Shown piece by piece: positions 1 through 6,591 of a stretch of 10,307 nt of DNA (position 1 is its first letter; each line of letters opens with the position of its first letter). A model generated the notes under the pieces. It made no database searches. It saw only the letters and a list, made by a program, of their open reading frames with translations, and had not been told where the DNA came from. The DNA lies in assembly GCA_016342385.1 (NCBI GenBank), contig JAEINM010000117.1, positions 1 through 10,307 on the forward strand, written 5' to 3'. This DNA is from Spirochaetaceae bacterium (GTDB lineage Bacteria; Spirochaetota; Spirochaetia; DSM-2461). A program made the position numbers and the translations under genes.

Positions 1-434
1 GGATCACTGACAGCACCAAAACTGCCGAGTACTCCGAATGCCTGGATATTACCTGTAACAGTGCCCAACAAACCCAGAAGAGGACTGATATGAGCTATTG
101 AACCGAGGAAAGATAGAGACTTTTCCAGATGGGGGATTTCCTGATTAGCCGCTTCCTGCAGAACTTCTTTCTGGATAAGTTTAGGATAATTCCGATGTTC
201 AATACCGGTTTTCATCAATCTGGTAAAAGGGGAAACTGTACTTTCACATATAAACAGCGCTTCATCGTAGTGTTTCTTTTCCACTGTCGCTTTAATTCGA
301 TTGAAAAGCTTATCTTCATCAGCTCTGGTCTTCTTAAAATACAATAACCTCTCAATGATTATTGCCGCACCGATAAAAGAAAGAAGGATTATAACCCATA
401 GGATGACTCCACCTTTCATTAATATATCCAACAT
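1..434 (-). CDS. ExbB/TolQ/MotA-family proton channel subunit, partial (3' end beyond the left edge)
   Basis: The first 144 residues of an inner-membrane proton-channel subunit are visible, and the gene runs off the left edge. Residues about 8-27 form a hydrophobic membrane helix, followed by a charged cytoplasmic segment (about 33-105). The motif PLLGLLGTVTG at 118-128, continuing into NIQAF, is the family signature at the start of the second membrane helix. Family members form pentameric channels that use proton flow to drive ExbD/TolR partners in outer-membrane transport or envelope integrity. The short N-terminus and single early helix fit ExbB/TolQ better than flagellar MotA. The ATG at 434 is chosen because AGGGAG (441-446) lies 6 nt upstream. 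It lies 80 nt downstream of the 443-residue protein gene on the same strand and may be co-transcribed with it. An ExbD/TolR partner would be expected beyond the edge but cannot be seen. The family call is firm; the ExbB versus TolQ subtype is not. Confidence 0.9.
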   Translation of the reverse strand, partial: MLDILMKGGVILWVIILLSFIGAAIIIERLLYFKKTRADEDKLFNRIKATVEKKHYDEALFICESTVSPFTRLMKTGIEHRNYPKLIQKEVLQEAANQEIPHLEKSLSFLGSIAHISPLLGLLGTVTGNIQAFGVLGSFGAVSD

Positions 435-440
435 AAAATA

Positions 441-446
441 CTCCCT
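441..446 (-). promoter_or_regulatory. Ribosome binding site of the ExbB/TolQ-like gene
   Basis: AGGGAG on the minus strand ends 6 nt before the ATG at 434. The surrounding gap 435-514 shows no convincing promoter. A TATATT-like box is present, but no acceptable -35 element lies at the right distance. Confidence 0.7.
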
Positions 447-514
447 ATATCTATAAATATATGTGAAGAAACAAGGCAGACCTTCTCTCTACACATCCTC
501 ATCTTAACCTGATA

Positions 515-1846
515 CTATTTAACAGCTGGCAGGTTCAGATTCTCAACGCTGTCAATCTGAACCAGCTGAACAAATGCTCCGGGGAACTGGCCCTCAAGAG
601 TAACAACATACTTTTCCACACATGTATCCATTACTGATATATGGAAATCTCCATCTTTTGTAAACCATGGGAAAAAAGCAGAGACATGCCTGTATTGCCT
701 AAGCACAGGGTTTGATCCGAATTCCGTATTGATTGCTCCCAGATAAAATGATCCGGGATTTTTAATGGCCTGGAGATACAGTACAGCCGACAGGTCCTCG
801 ATTGAGTATCCTATATTCTCCACGTAATTAAAAAAAGGTGTATCGTTGATATCGAAGTCTTTCAGACTGCTGGTTATTCCGGTCCTTCTTTCATATAAAA
901 CTGAAGCGATATTTCTTATCCAGTCAAGACCGAAGTAGGGATCTCTATCAAGGTTGTTTCTATTCCATGGATTATTGGACTCATACTCTTCCAGATGTTC
1001 TTCCTTTAATGAGTCCAAATCCATATAGGGACCATAAAGATCTGCTTCAATAGGAAAAGAGGAATAGATACCATCACCAATCCATTTGACAAATCCGGAA
1101 CAATTCATTCCTACAGTATCGTTCTGTCTTGATCCTGTTTCTATAAAAACAAAATCCCCAAACCTGTTCTGCCCGCCATCATCAACTTCTTCAATATCAT
1201 CGAGATGGATTCGTATATCTTCAACCATATTCTGAACGACTTCCCACTCATGCCAGGAAACATCTGTGAAAAGGGAATCCCAATCAATACTGTCAGAAGT
1301 CAGATTGAGTAAAATTGAAAAAGGTGAAACCAGCAGGCGTTTGAAATCAACAGGAATAAGAATACTTTCATATATTCTTGAACCGAATAAATACACATCC
1401 ATCCTTGTTCTATTTCCCACCGGGAAAAGTCTCAGGTACGAACCTTCATCATTCTGCAGAAATATTTTTAACTGTACAAAATTTCCTGTCCTAATATCTC
1501 TTTTTATTATATAACTGCCACGGCCCCAGACCGGAAAAGCATAATTGAATTCGTTGAGAAAAAGCATATAAAAATATTCCGCACTTTTTCTCACTTCAAA
1601 TTTCACAGGGATATTATTTCCCGATTGAGAATACACTTTTTTTGGGGTATTGAGAACTGTTAGAAAAGGAGCAAAAATGGTGTCATTCAGCTCCTGACGA
1701 ACCTCATAATTTTCATAAAAAGAAGCTGCTTCAAGCATCTTATAAGTGCTGCTGATATTGCTCTGGCTGTATAGCAAAGAAGGGAAAACCAGAACAACAG
1801 CAAAAATAGGCAGAGATGCAAAAAGAAATTTTCGGCAACTTTTCAC
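515..1846 (-). CDS. Secreted protein with an NlpC/P60-like Cys/His signature, function unknown
   Basis: This 443-residue protein was not recognised as a named family. Residues 4-27 are a basic start plus a hydrophobic stretch ending LLYSQ, a likely Sec signal peptide, so the protein is probably periplasmic. No lipobox is visible. Residues 246-255 read GMNCSGFVKW, matching the catalytic Cys motif (D/N-C-S-G-F/L-V) of NlpC/P60 cysteine peptidases, with Cys249 as the candidate nucleophile. Further on, RHVSAFF has His387 in a predicted strand and GDFHISVMD has His402, spaced like the His and third polar residue of that family. About 138 residues separate Cys249 and His387, longer than usual, so an insertion is implied. 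The N-terminal 200 residues look beta-rich and have no assignment. The start is GTG with a strong ribosome binding site 6 nt away. It lies 11 nt downstream of der, so it is probably in the same transcript. An envelope or peptidoglycan-related role is inference only. Confidence 0.85.
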   Translation of the reverse strand: MKSCRKFLFASLPIFAVVLVFPSLLYSQSNISSTYKMLEAASFYENYEVRQELNDTIFAPFLTVLNTPKKVYSQSGNNIPVKFEVRKSAEYFYMLFLNEFNYAFPVWGRGSYIIKRDIRTGNFVQLKIFLQNDEGSYLRLFPVGNRTRMDVYLFGSRIYESILIPVDFKRLLVSPFSILLNLTSDSIDWDSLFTDVSWHEWEVVQNMVEDIRIHLDDIEEVDDGGQNRFGDFVFIETGSRQNDTVGMNCSGFVKWIGDGIYSSFPIEADLYGPYMDLDSLKEEHLEEYESNNPWNRNNLDRDPYFGLDWIRNIASVLYERRTGITSSLKDFDINDTPFFNYVENIGYSIEDLSAVLYLQAIKNPGSFYLGAINTEFGSNPVLRQYRHVSAFFPWFTKDGDFHISVMDTCVEKYVVTLEGQFPGAFVQLVQIDSVENLNLPAVK

Positions 1847-1852
1847 AGCTGT

Positions 1853-1857
1853 CTCCT
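1853..1857 (-). promoter_or_regulatory. Strong ribosome binding site for the GTG-started secreted protein
   Basis: AGGAG sits 6 nt before the GTG at 1846 and abuts the TAG stop of der. It fixes the GTG as the start and suggests that ribosomes finishing der reinitiate here. Confidence 0.8.
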
Positions 1858-3192
1858 CTAACGTTCTTTCAATTCAACTGTAAAGGGGATCTTATTAAAA
1901 CCAAATTCTTTCTTAATCTGATTTTTAATATACCTGACATAAGAAGCAGGAAAAAGTTTTTCTCTATTAACAAAGAGGACGAATTCCACAGGATCACTGG
2001 AAACCTGTGTAATATAGCGTATTTTAAAATTCTTGCTCTTCACCTGGGGGATAGGTGTAAAATCCACCCATTCGGCCAGTGCGTCATTGAGAACAGGTGT
2101 TTCGATTCTATTCGTCATCTGCTTTCTTATAAGTATGACCATGTCCAGCAACTCTTTCAAACCCTTCCCCTTTAATGCTGATATGGGAATTATCGGAGAA
2201 AAATCCAATATCGGAAAAAGGAAACGCATTCTGTCTTCTACTGCTTTAAACTCATTCTTAACATCTTTTTTAAGATCCCATTTATTAAGTACAAGGATAA
2301 CACCTTTCCCTTTTTTTACAATCTGATGAGCAATTTTTTTATCCTGTTCAGATAATCCCTCTTCTACATCAATCATCAGAAAGACAACATCAGCCTGATT
2401 TATGCTTTTTATGGCCCGGTTTACAGAATAATACTCAACATCCTGAACAACTCGTTTTTTCTTTCTTATACCTGCGGTGTCGAGGACACGAAAACTCTGA
2501 TTCTGATACTCAAAGTGTCCCGTCACAACATCTCTGGTTGTCCCGGCGATAGGTGATACAATTGAATCTTCTTTTCCCGTCAGGGCATTGGCCAGAGTTG
2601 ATTTTCCGGCATTGGGCTTTCCAAGAATAGCTATGCGGATATCCGGTTGGTGATCTGCCCTCTCTTTCAGGTTTTCAAAGTCTATCATGGAAAGGATTTT
2701 GTCTTCCATCTCCTGTATAAATCGCCCATGAGTAGCGGAAATACCAACAAGGTGTTCAAACCCCAGAGAATAGAGATTATATATTTCCGGTTCCTTTTCC
2801 ATATAATCCACTTTATTGGCGATTAGAAGTGTTTTCCCCATATAAGGTCTCAAATGTTCAATATAGGCTTCATCTTCTCCGGAAACTTCATTGACGTCTA
2901 AGATAAAAAGTATAAGATCAGCATCATGAAGAACATTCAGACTTTTCTCTGAAACCTGTTCATCAAACTGATCATCGCGATCTACTTTATACCCGCCAGT
3001 ATCAACCAGCAGAACTTCTCTTCCGGCAATAACAGCCTTTTCCTCTATAACATCTCTGGTAACTCCGGGAGTCGGATCCGTAATGGCTCTTCTCTTTTTC
3101 AGTATCCGATTAAACAGGGTGGATTTTCCCACATTCGGTCTTCCTACGATTACAATCCTGGGAAGTATTTTATTAGTACTTGATGATGTCAA
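1858..3192 (-). CDS. der: Ribosome-assembly GTPase Der (EngA)
   Basis: Der is an essential GTPase with two tandem G domains that acts in maturation of the 50S ribosomal subunit. Both G domains are intact in the 444 residues. G domain 1: GRPNVGKST at 17-25, PGVTRD at 42-47, DTGG at 64-67, NKVD at 126-129, and SA at 152-153. G domain 2: GKPNAGKST at 191-199, AGTTRD at 216-221, DTAG at 238-241, NKWD at 303-306, then ISALKGKG. The C-terminal segment from about 355 fits the KH-like domain that follows in this family. The length is typical. The start is TTG at 3192: no ATG lies between it and the first G motif, and GGAGG (3199-3203) is 6 nt upstream, so the non-ATG start is well supported. The first 20 nt overlap the end of ptsI, and the ribosome binding site lies inside ptsI, which indicates translational coupling. 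Confidence 0.97.
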   Translation of the reverse strand: MTSSSTNKILPRIVIVGRPNVGKSTLFNRILKKRRAITDPTPGVTRDVIEEKAVIAGREVLLVDTGGYKVDRDDQFDEQVSEKSLNVLHDADLILFILDVNEVSGEDEAYIEHLRPYMGKTLLIANKVDYMEKEPEIYNLYSLGFEHLVGISATHGRFIQEMEDKILSMIDFENLKERADHQPDIRIAILGKPNAGKSTLANALTGKEDSIVSPIAGTTRDVVTGHFEYQNQSFRVLDTAGIRKKKRVVQDVEYYSVNRAIKSINQADVVFLMIDVEEGLSEQDKKIAHQIVKKGKGVILVLNKWDLKKDVKNEFKAVEDRMRFLFPILDFSPIIPISALKGKGLKELLDMVILIRKQMTNRIETPVLNDALAEWVDFTPIPQVKSKNFKIRYITQVSSDPVEFVLFVNREKLFPASYVRYIKNQIKKEFGFNKIPFTVELKER

Positions 3193-4915
3193 ATTTTTCC
3201 TCCATCCAGTTTTTCACATATTGATCAATATCACCGAATGATTTCATTGACATAATTGTTCCAACCAGTTCTTCAGCATCTGTCATGGAAACAGAGCGGA
3301 TAATCCGTTTAATCTCGGGAATACTAATAGAACTCATACTATAGACATCCAGTCCAAGTCCCAATAATATTACAGAAGAATAAATATCACCCGCCATTTC
3401 TCCACACATGCTGACAGACAATCCCTGGGCATGAGCATTATCAATAACCATTCTGATCAGTCTCAATACGCCCGGATGAAAAGGTTCATACAAACCGGCA
3501 ATTTTCTCATTACCTCTGTCAACGGCTATAGTATACTGGATCAGGTCATTTGTTCCTATGGAGAAAAAGTCCACTTTCTTTGCAAGAATATCAGAAGTCA
3601 TCGCTGCAGAAGGAACTTCTATCATAATCCCCACAGGAATCTTCTCTATAAAATCTATGTTTTCAGATCGTAATTCCTCTTTAGTTTCTTCGAGAATGGC
3701 AAGGGCTTTTTCAAGTTCCTCAACACCGGAGATCATGGGAAACATAATCTTGAGATTTCCGAAGACTGAAGACCGAAGTAGAGCTCTAAGCTGTATTTTG
3801 AAAAAGTCTTTATGTTCTATACAGAACCTGATGGCCCTCCAGCCCAATAATGGATTGTTTTCAGCAAGACTATTAATTGACGGGATAAATTTATCCCCAC
3901 CGACATCGAGAGTTCTGATCGTAACAGGTTTTCCATCCATTGCCTCAAGAACCATTTTATATGCTTCAAACTGTTCCTCTTCCGCAGGAACACTTCCTCC
4001 CTGCATAAAGAGGAACTCACTTCGATACAGACCGATACCATCGGCTCCATGAACAAGAACGGAATCGACTTCCTCGGGAATTTCTATGTTGGCATTCAGT
4101 TTTATAAGCTTGCCGTCACGGGTTTCTGCGGCGAGCTTATTCATATTGAGAAGCTCACTCTCCCTTTTGTGGTAATCGAGGAGCATCTTGTCATAGAGGT
4201 TTTTAGTCTCTGCATCAGGGTTGATAATCACTTTACCATGATGACCATCTACAATTATCAGATCATTTGTATTAATATGTTTTGTAAGTTCCCGCAATCC
4301 GAGAACGGCGGGTATTTCAAAAGATTTTGCCAGAATAGCTGTATGGGAAGTACGCCCTCCACTATCGAGAGCAATCCCTTTAACCATCCTCTTATTCATT
4401 ATTAAGGTGTCGGAAGGCATTAAATTCTGTGAAACTATGATTACCTCTGAACTGATATCTGCCAGAGAGACTCTTTCTCTGAACATAAGATGATTGATAA
4501 CTCTTTTTGCGACATCGTAAATATCAACTGAACGCTCTTTCAGATACACATCATTCGAGGCATTGAGTTTATCGATAAGATCTTCAATGACAGATTTAAG
4601 AGCGGCTTCGATGTTGACCATTTCTGATTTCATCCGCTGATAGACCTGTTCTGTGAACATGGAATCACTGAGCATGAGAAGATGAGAATCCAGAATTCGG
4701 CTATTTTCTTCCTCCATCTCTCTGGAGAGGCGGGCCTTTAACTCCGTAAGATCTGCTGTGGCTTTTTCAATAGCTTCCTGATAGCGCTTGATCTCTTTTT
4801 CTATGGAGATTTTCTCTATTGTGTATTTGGGAACTGCCATACTGTCTTCCAAATAAAGTAAAACACGTCCAATGGCAATACCGGGCGATGCAGAAATTCC
4901 GTTAAATTCTTTCAT
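3173..4915 (-). CDS. ptsI: Phosphoenolpyruvate-protein phosphotransferase (PTS enzyme I)
   Basis: Enzyme I takes phosphate from phosphoenolpyruvate onto its own histidine and passes it to HPr, in the cytoplasm. The 580 residues match the usual length. The N-terminal helical/HPr-binding region opens with GISASPGIAIG (6-16), conserved at this exact position in the family, so the ATG at 4915 is right. The phospho-histidine motif GGRTSHTAILA places His191 as the active site. The C-terminal PEP-binding barrel shows DGIGLYRSEF (292-301), DVGGDK (337-342), NPLLGWRAIR (354-363), IMIEVPSA (430-437), GTNDL (454-458) and CGEMAGD with the catalytic Cys504. All key residues are present, so the enzyme should be active. 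No ptsH (HPr) or sugar-specific EII gene is adjacent; the next gene in the operon is der. With no sugar transporter beside it, it may serve a PTS encoded elsewhere or a regulatory phosphorelay (inference). No ribosome binding site precedes the start. Confidence 0.97.
   Translation of the reverse strand: MKEFNGISASPGIAIGRVLLYLEDSMAVPKYTIEKISIEKEIKRYQEAIEKATADLTELKARLSREMEEENSRILDSHLLMLSDSMFTEQVYQRMKSEMVNIEAALKSVIEDLIDKLNASNDVYLKERSVDIYDVAKRVINHLMFRERVSLADISSEVIIVSQNLMPSDTLIMNKRMVKGIALDSGGRTSHTAILAKSFEIPAVLGLRELTKHINTNDLIIVDGHHGKVIINPDAETKNLYDKMLLDYHKRESELLNMNKLAAETRDGKLIKLNANIEIPEEVDSVLVHGADGIGLYRSEFLFMQGGSVPAEEEQFEAYKMVLEAMDGKPVTIRTLDVGGDKFIPSINSLAENNPLLGWRAIRFCIEHKDFFKIQLRALLRSSVFGNLKIMFPMISGVEELEKALAILEETKEELRSENIDFIEKIPVGIMIEVPSAAMTSDILAKKVDFFSIGTNDLIQYTIAVDRGNEKIAGLYEPFHPGVLRLIRMVIDNAHAQGLSVSMCGEMAGDIYSSVILLGLGLDVYSMSSISIPEIKRIIRSVSMTDAEELVGTIMSMKSFGDIDQYVKNWMEEKFDIIKY
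3199..3203 (-). promoter_or_regulatory. Ribosome binding site for der, inside the ptsI coding region
   Basis: GGAGG lies 6 nt before the TTG at 3192 and within the last codons of ptsI (Met-Glu-Glu). This decides the non-ATG start of der. Confidence 0.85.
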
Positions 4916-4919
4916 TTTA

Positions 4920-4947
4920 TTACAATCATACGCAACTTTATTATAAC
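4920..4947 (+). promoter_or_regulatory. Possible weak promoter for the rightward GerMN gene
   Basis: TTACAA (4920-4925), 16 nt, TATAAC (4942-4947) on the plus strand. The -10 matches 5/6, but the -35 only about 3/6. It overlaps the ptsI promoter, so the two would compete for polymerase. Initiation would fall near 4954 and give a leader of about 53 nt. It is offered only because the divergent gene must start somewhere in this 91-nt gap. Confidence 0.3.
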
Positions 4948-4953
4948 TGTCAA
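4925..4953 (-). promoter_or_regulatory. Sigma-70-type promoter for the ptsI-der operon
   Basis: On the minus strand, TTGACA (4948-4953) is followed by a 17-nt spacer and TATGAT (4925-4930). That is a perfect -35 and a 5/6 -10 at ideal spacing. The expected start of transcription is near 4917-4919, only 2-4 nt before the ptsI ATG at 4915. A second possible -10 box, TATAAT at 4940-4945, lies inside the spacer but has no good -35. If used, it would leave a leader of about 18 nt, also without a ribosome binding site. Confidence 0.75.
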
Positions 4954-5006
4954 ACTAGATAAAAAAGAATGTCTCTTCTTGGATTTCTCTTATCTTTTTT
5001 TCACAT

Positions 5007-5819
5007 ATGCCGATAAAAAAACCGAGTATTATGAATAAAACAAAGAGACCCAAAAAAAATTCCGACAATCGTGGGAACAAAAAGAGTATTAATAAAGCTG
5101 GTAGAAAAAAATCTAAAAACGATTCCCTCGTACCACTGCTGATAATTCTCTTAGTCCTGCTGAGCCTAACCTCTTTTCTGGCTTTTTCTGACAAGAGTTC
5201 TATTTTATCCGATCTCTTCTCTAAAAACATAGATGAAGCGCCTATTATTGAACGACCGGAAATTATCCACCGGGAAATTACCAAAGAAACTGATCCTGAA
5301 GAAAACAGCTATGCTGTGACAAGAGAGGTTGTGGTAAAAGCAAATCCTGAAGAGGTTAGTGATCAAGAGGTAAAGACCCAAGGGGAAAAATCTTTGAAAG
5401 CCCGATTGTTCTTTGTCAAAGTCAGTGACGAAGGACAAATAAGCCTGAAAAGTATAATACGAAATGTCTATTACACAGCAGCGCCACTGACTGAAACGGT
5501 TAATTCTCTTATTTCGGGTCCAGATAGATCTGATCTGAATAAGGGATTATTGAATCTTATCCCAAAAGATTCCCGTCTATTATCTATTAAAATTTCAAAT
5601 AAAACGGCATATCTTAATTTCAATGAAAGTTTCCGTTACAACTCTCTTGGAATTGAAGGTTATAAAGCCCAACTTATGCAGATAGTTTATACAGCCACCG
5701 AATTTCAGTCTGTAGATAATGTACAGATACTTATAAATAATCAGATTTTTGAATATCTTGGACCGGAGGGTGTTTTTATAGGAGAGCCCATAAATAGGGA
5801 ATATTTTAACACATTCTAA
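5007..5819 (+). CDS. Membrane-anchored GerMN-domain protein
   Basis: The 270-residue protein has a strongly basic N-terminus (residues 4-37, many Lys/Arg), a single membrane helix at about 41-60, a charged, acidic linker (about 75-128), and a C-terminal GerMN domain at about 131-265. The domain is recognised from the pattern LFFVKVSDEGQI, then TVNSLISGP (164-172), GLLNLIPKDSRLL, AYLNFNESF (201-209), and GYKAQLMQIVYTATEF, which are the landmarks of GerMN repeats. In Firmicutes the domain occurs in spore-germination GerM and some lipoproteins, and its precise activity is unknown. The basic-inside rule puts the GerMN domain outside the cytoplasmic membrane. No ribosome binding site precedes the ATG at 5007. 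An alternative ATG at 5031 (residue 9) has only a weak GAG upstream, so the exact start is uncertain. The gene is divergent from ptsI and convergent with tlyA. A cell-envelope role is inference. Confidence 0.9.
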   Translation: MPIKKPSIMNKTKRPKKNSDNRGNKKSINKAGRKKSKNDSLVPLLIILLVLLSLTSFLAFSDKSSILSDLFSKNIDEAPIIERPEIIHREITKETDPEENSYAVTREVVVKANPEEVSDQEVKTQGEKSLKARLFFVKVSDEGQISLKSIIRNVYYTAAPLTETVNSLISGPDRSDLNKGLLNLIPKDSRLLSIKISNKTAYLNFNESFRYNSLGIEGYKAQLMQIVYTATEFQSVDNVQILINNQIFEYLGPEGVFIGEPINREYFNTF

Positions 5820-5820
5820 A

Positions 5821-6591
5821 TCAGCTGAGAAGGCTGTTCAGTTCTTCTGCCAACTCTTCAAGCTTTCGGCCTTCATTCTTTGTTATGAGAAAAAGTAGTT
5901 CCTGGTTACCTTTCCGGCCTTTCACAGGAGACAAAGCTATTTTTTGAACAAATGACCCCTCGCTCCAGAGCCTCTCTAATACATTAAGTACAATATTATA
6001 AATCTTCTGAGAACTGCGAACAATTCCATCAAAATCTTTATCTGGATTCTGTATTTCAAACTGAGGCTTTACAAGAGCTATCAGAAATTCTCCGGAAACC
6101 AGAGACAATAACTTTGCCGCCGCTTCTGTTATTGAGCGGAAGGAAAGATCAGCGACAGCTCCCCAAGGCCTGGGATCAAGAGATTCAATTTGCATAATAT
6201 TTGTCTTTTCGTGTACATAGACCAGATTATTCTTCCGCAGAGAGTAATCCAGCTGATTATATCCGACATCAACAGCATGAACAAAAGCAGCTCCGTTCTG
6301 AAGTAGGCAATCGGTAAAACCACCGGTTGAACACCCGGCATCGAGAAAACCATGATTCTCAACTTTAATATCCCAGAGAGAGAGCACTTGTTCGAGTTTA
6401 TAGCCACCCCGGGAAACATATTTCTTAAAACCAATCTCAGGTTCACTTTTAACAGAAACTTTTCTTTTGGGGTCTTTTATAGTCTCTCCGTTTATTTTCA
6501 CTTTCCCGCACATTATCTCTGAAAACAGTTCTTTTCTACTTATATGAGGGAAATGATCAGTTAACAGATCCAGTAGATTCTTTTTTTTCAT
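5821..6591 (-). CDS. tlyA: TlyA-family rRNA (cytidine-2'-O)-methyltransferase
   Basis: TlyA proteins 2'-O-methylate cytidines in ribosomal RNA, which affects capreomycin susceptibility in mycobacteria. Older annotations call them hemolysin A. The 256 residues have an N-terminal S4 RNA-binding domain (about 3-50), the junction motif KYVSRGGYKLE (57-67), and an FtsJ-type SAM-dependent methyltransferase domain with LDAGCSTGGFTDCLL (83-97) and AVDVGYNQLD (106-115). The proposed catalytic tetrad K-D-K-E is complete: Lys65, Asp148 in ADLSFRSI, Lys175 in VKPQFE and Glu231 in GNQELL. The start ATG overlaps the ymdB stop by 4 nt (ATGA) and has no ribosome binding site of its own, so translation is probably coupled to ymdB. 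It is the last gene of the rny-ymdB-tlyA operon and ends 1 nt from the convergent GerMN gene. The enzyme family is certain; the exact rRNA target in this organism is not known. Confidence 0.95.
   Translation of the reverse strand: MKKKNLLDLLTDHFPHISRKELFSEIMCGKVKINGETIKDPKRKVSVKSEPEIGFKKYVSRGGYKLEQVLSLWDIKVENHGFLDAGCSTGGFTDCLLQNGAAFVHAVDVGYNQLDYSLRKNNLVYVHEKTNIMQIESLDPRPWGAVADLSFRSITEAAAKLLSLVSGEFLIALVKPQFEIQNPDKDFDGIVRSSQKIYNIVLNVLERLWSEGSFVQKIALSPVKGRKGNQELLFLITKNEGRKLEELAEELNSLLS

Noticed and set aside
129..347. 72-codon plus-strand open frame at the left end
   Set aside because: It is antisense to the clearly recognisable ExbB/TolQ-type gene.
470..490. Possible terminator after the secreted protein gene
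   Set aside because: AAGG, 4 nt, CCTT makes only a 4-bp stem with a broken T-tract, too weak to call.
1816..2175. 119-codon plus-strand open frame across the der 3' end
   Set aside because: It is antisense to der and to the start of the secreted protein gene, with no supporting signal.
3558..4052. 164-codon plus-strand open frame
   Set aside because: It is antisense to the catalytic barrel of ptsI, whose motifs are all intact on the other strand.
4955..5284. 109-codon minus-strand open frame with hydrophobic segments
   Set aside because: It is antisense to the start and membrane segment of the GerMN gene, and its hydrophobic character is a reflection of that. It would also have to contain the ptsI promoter region.
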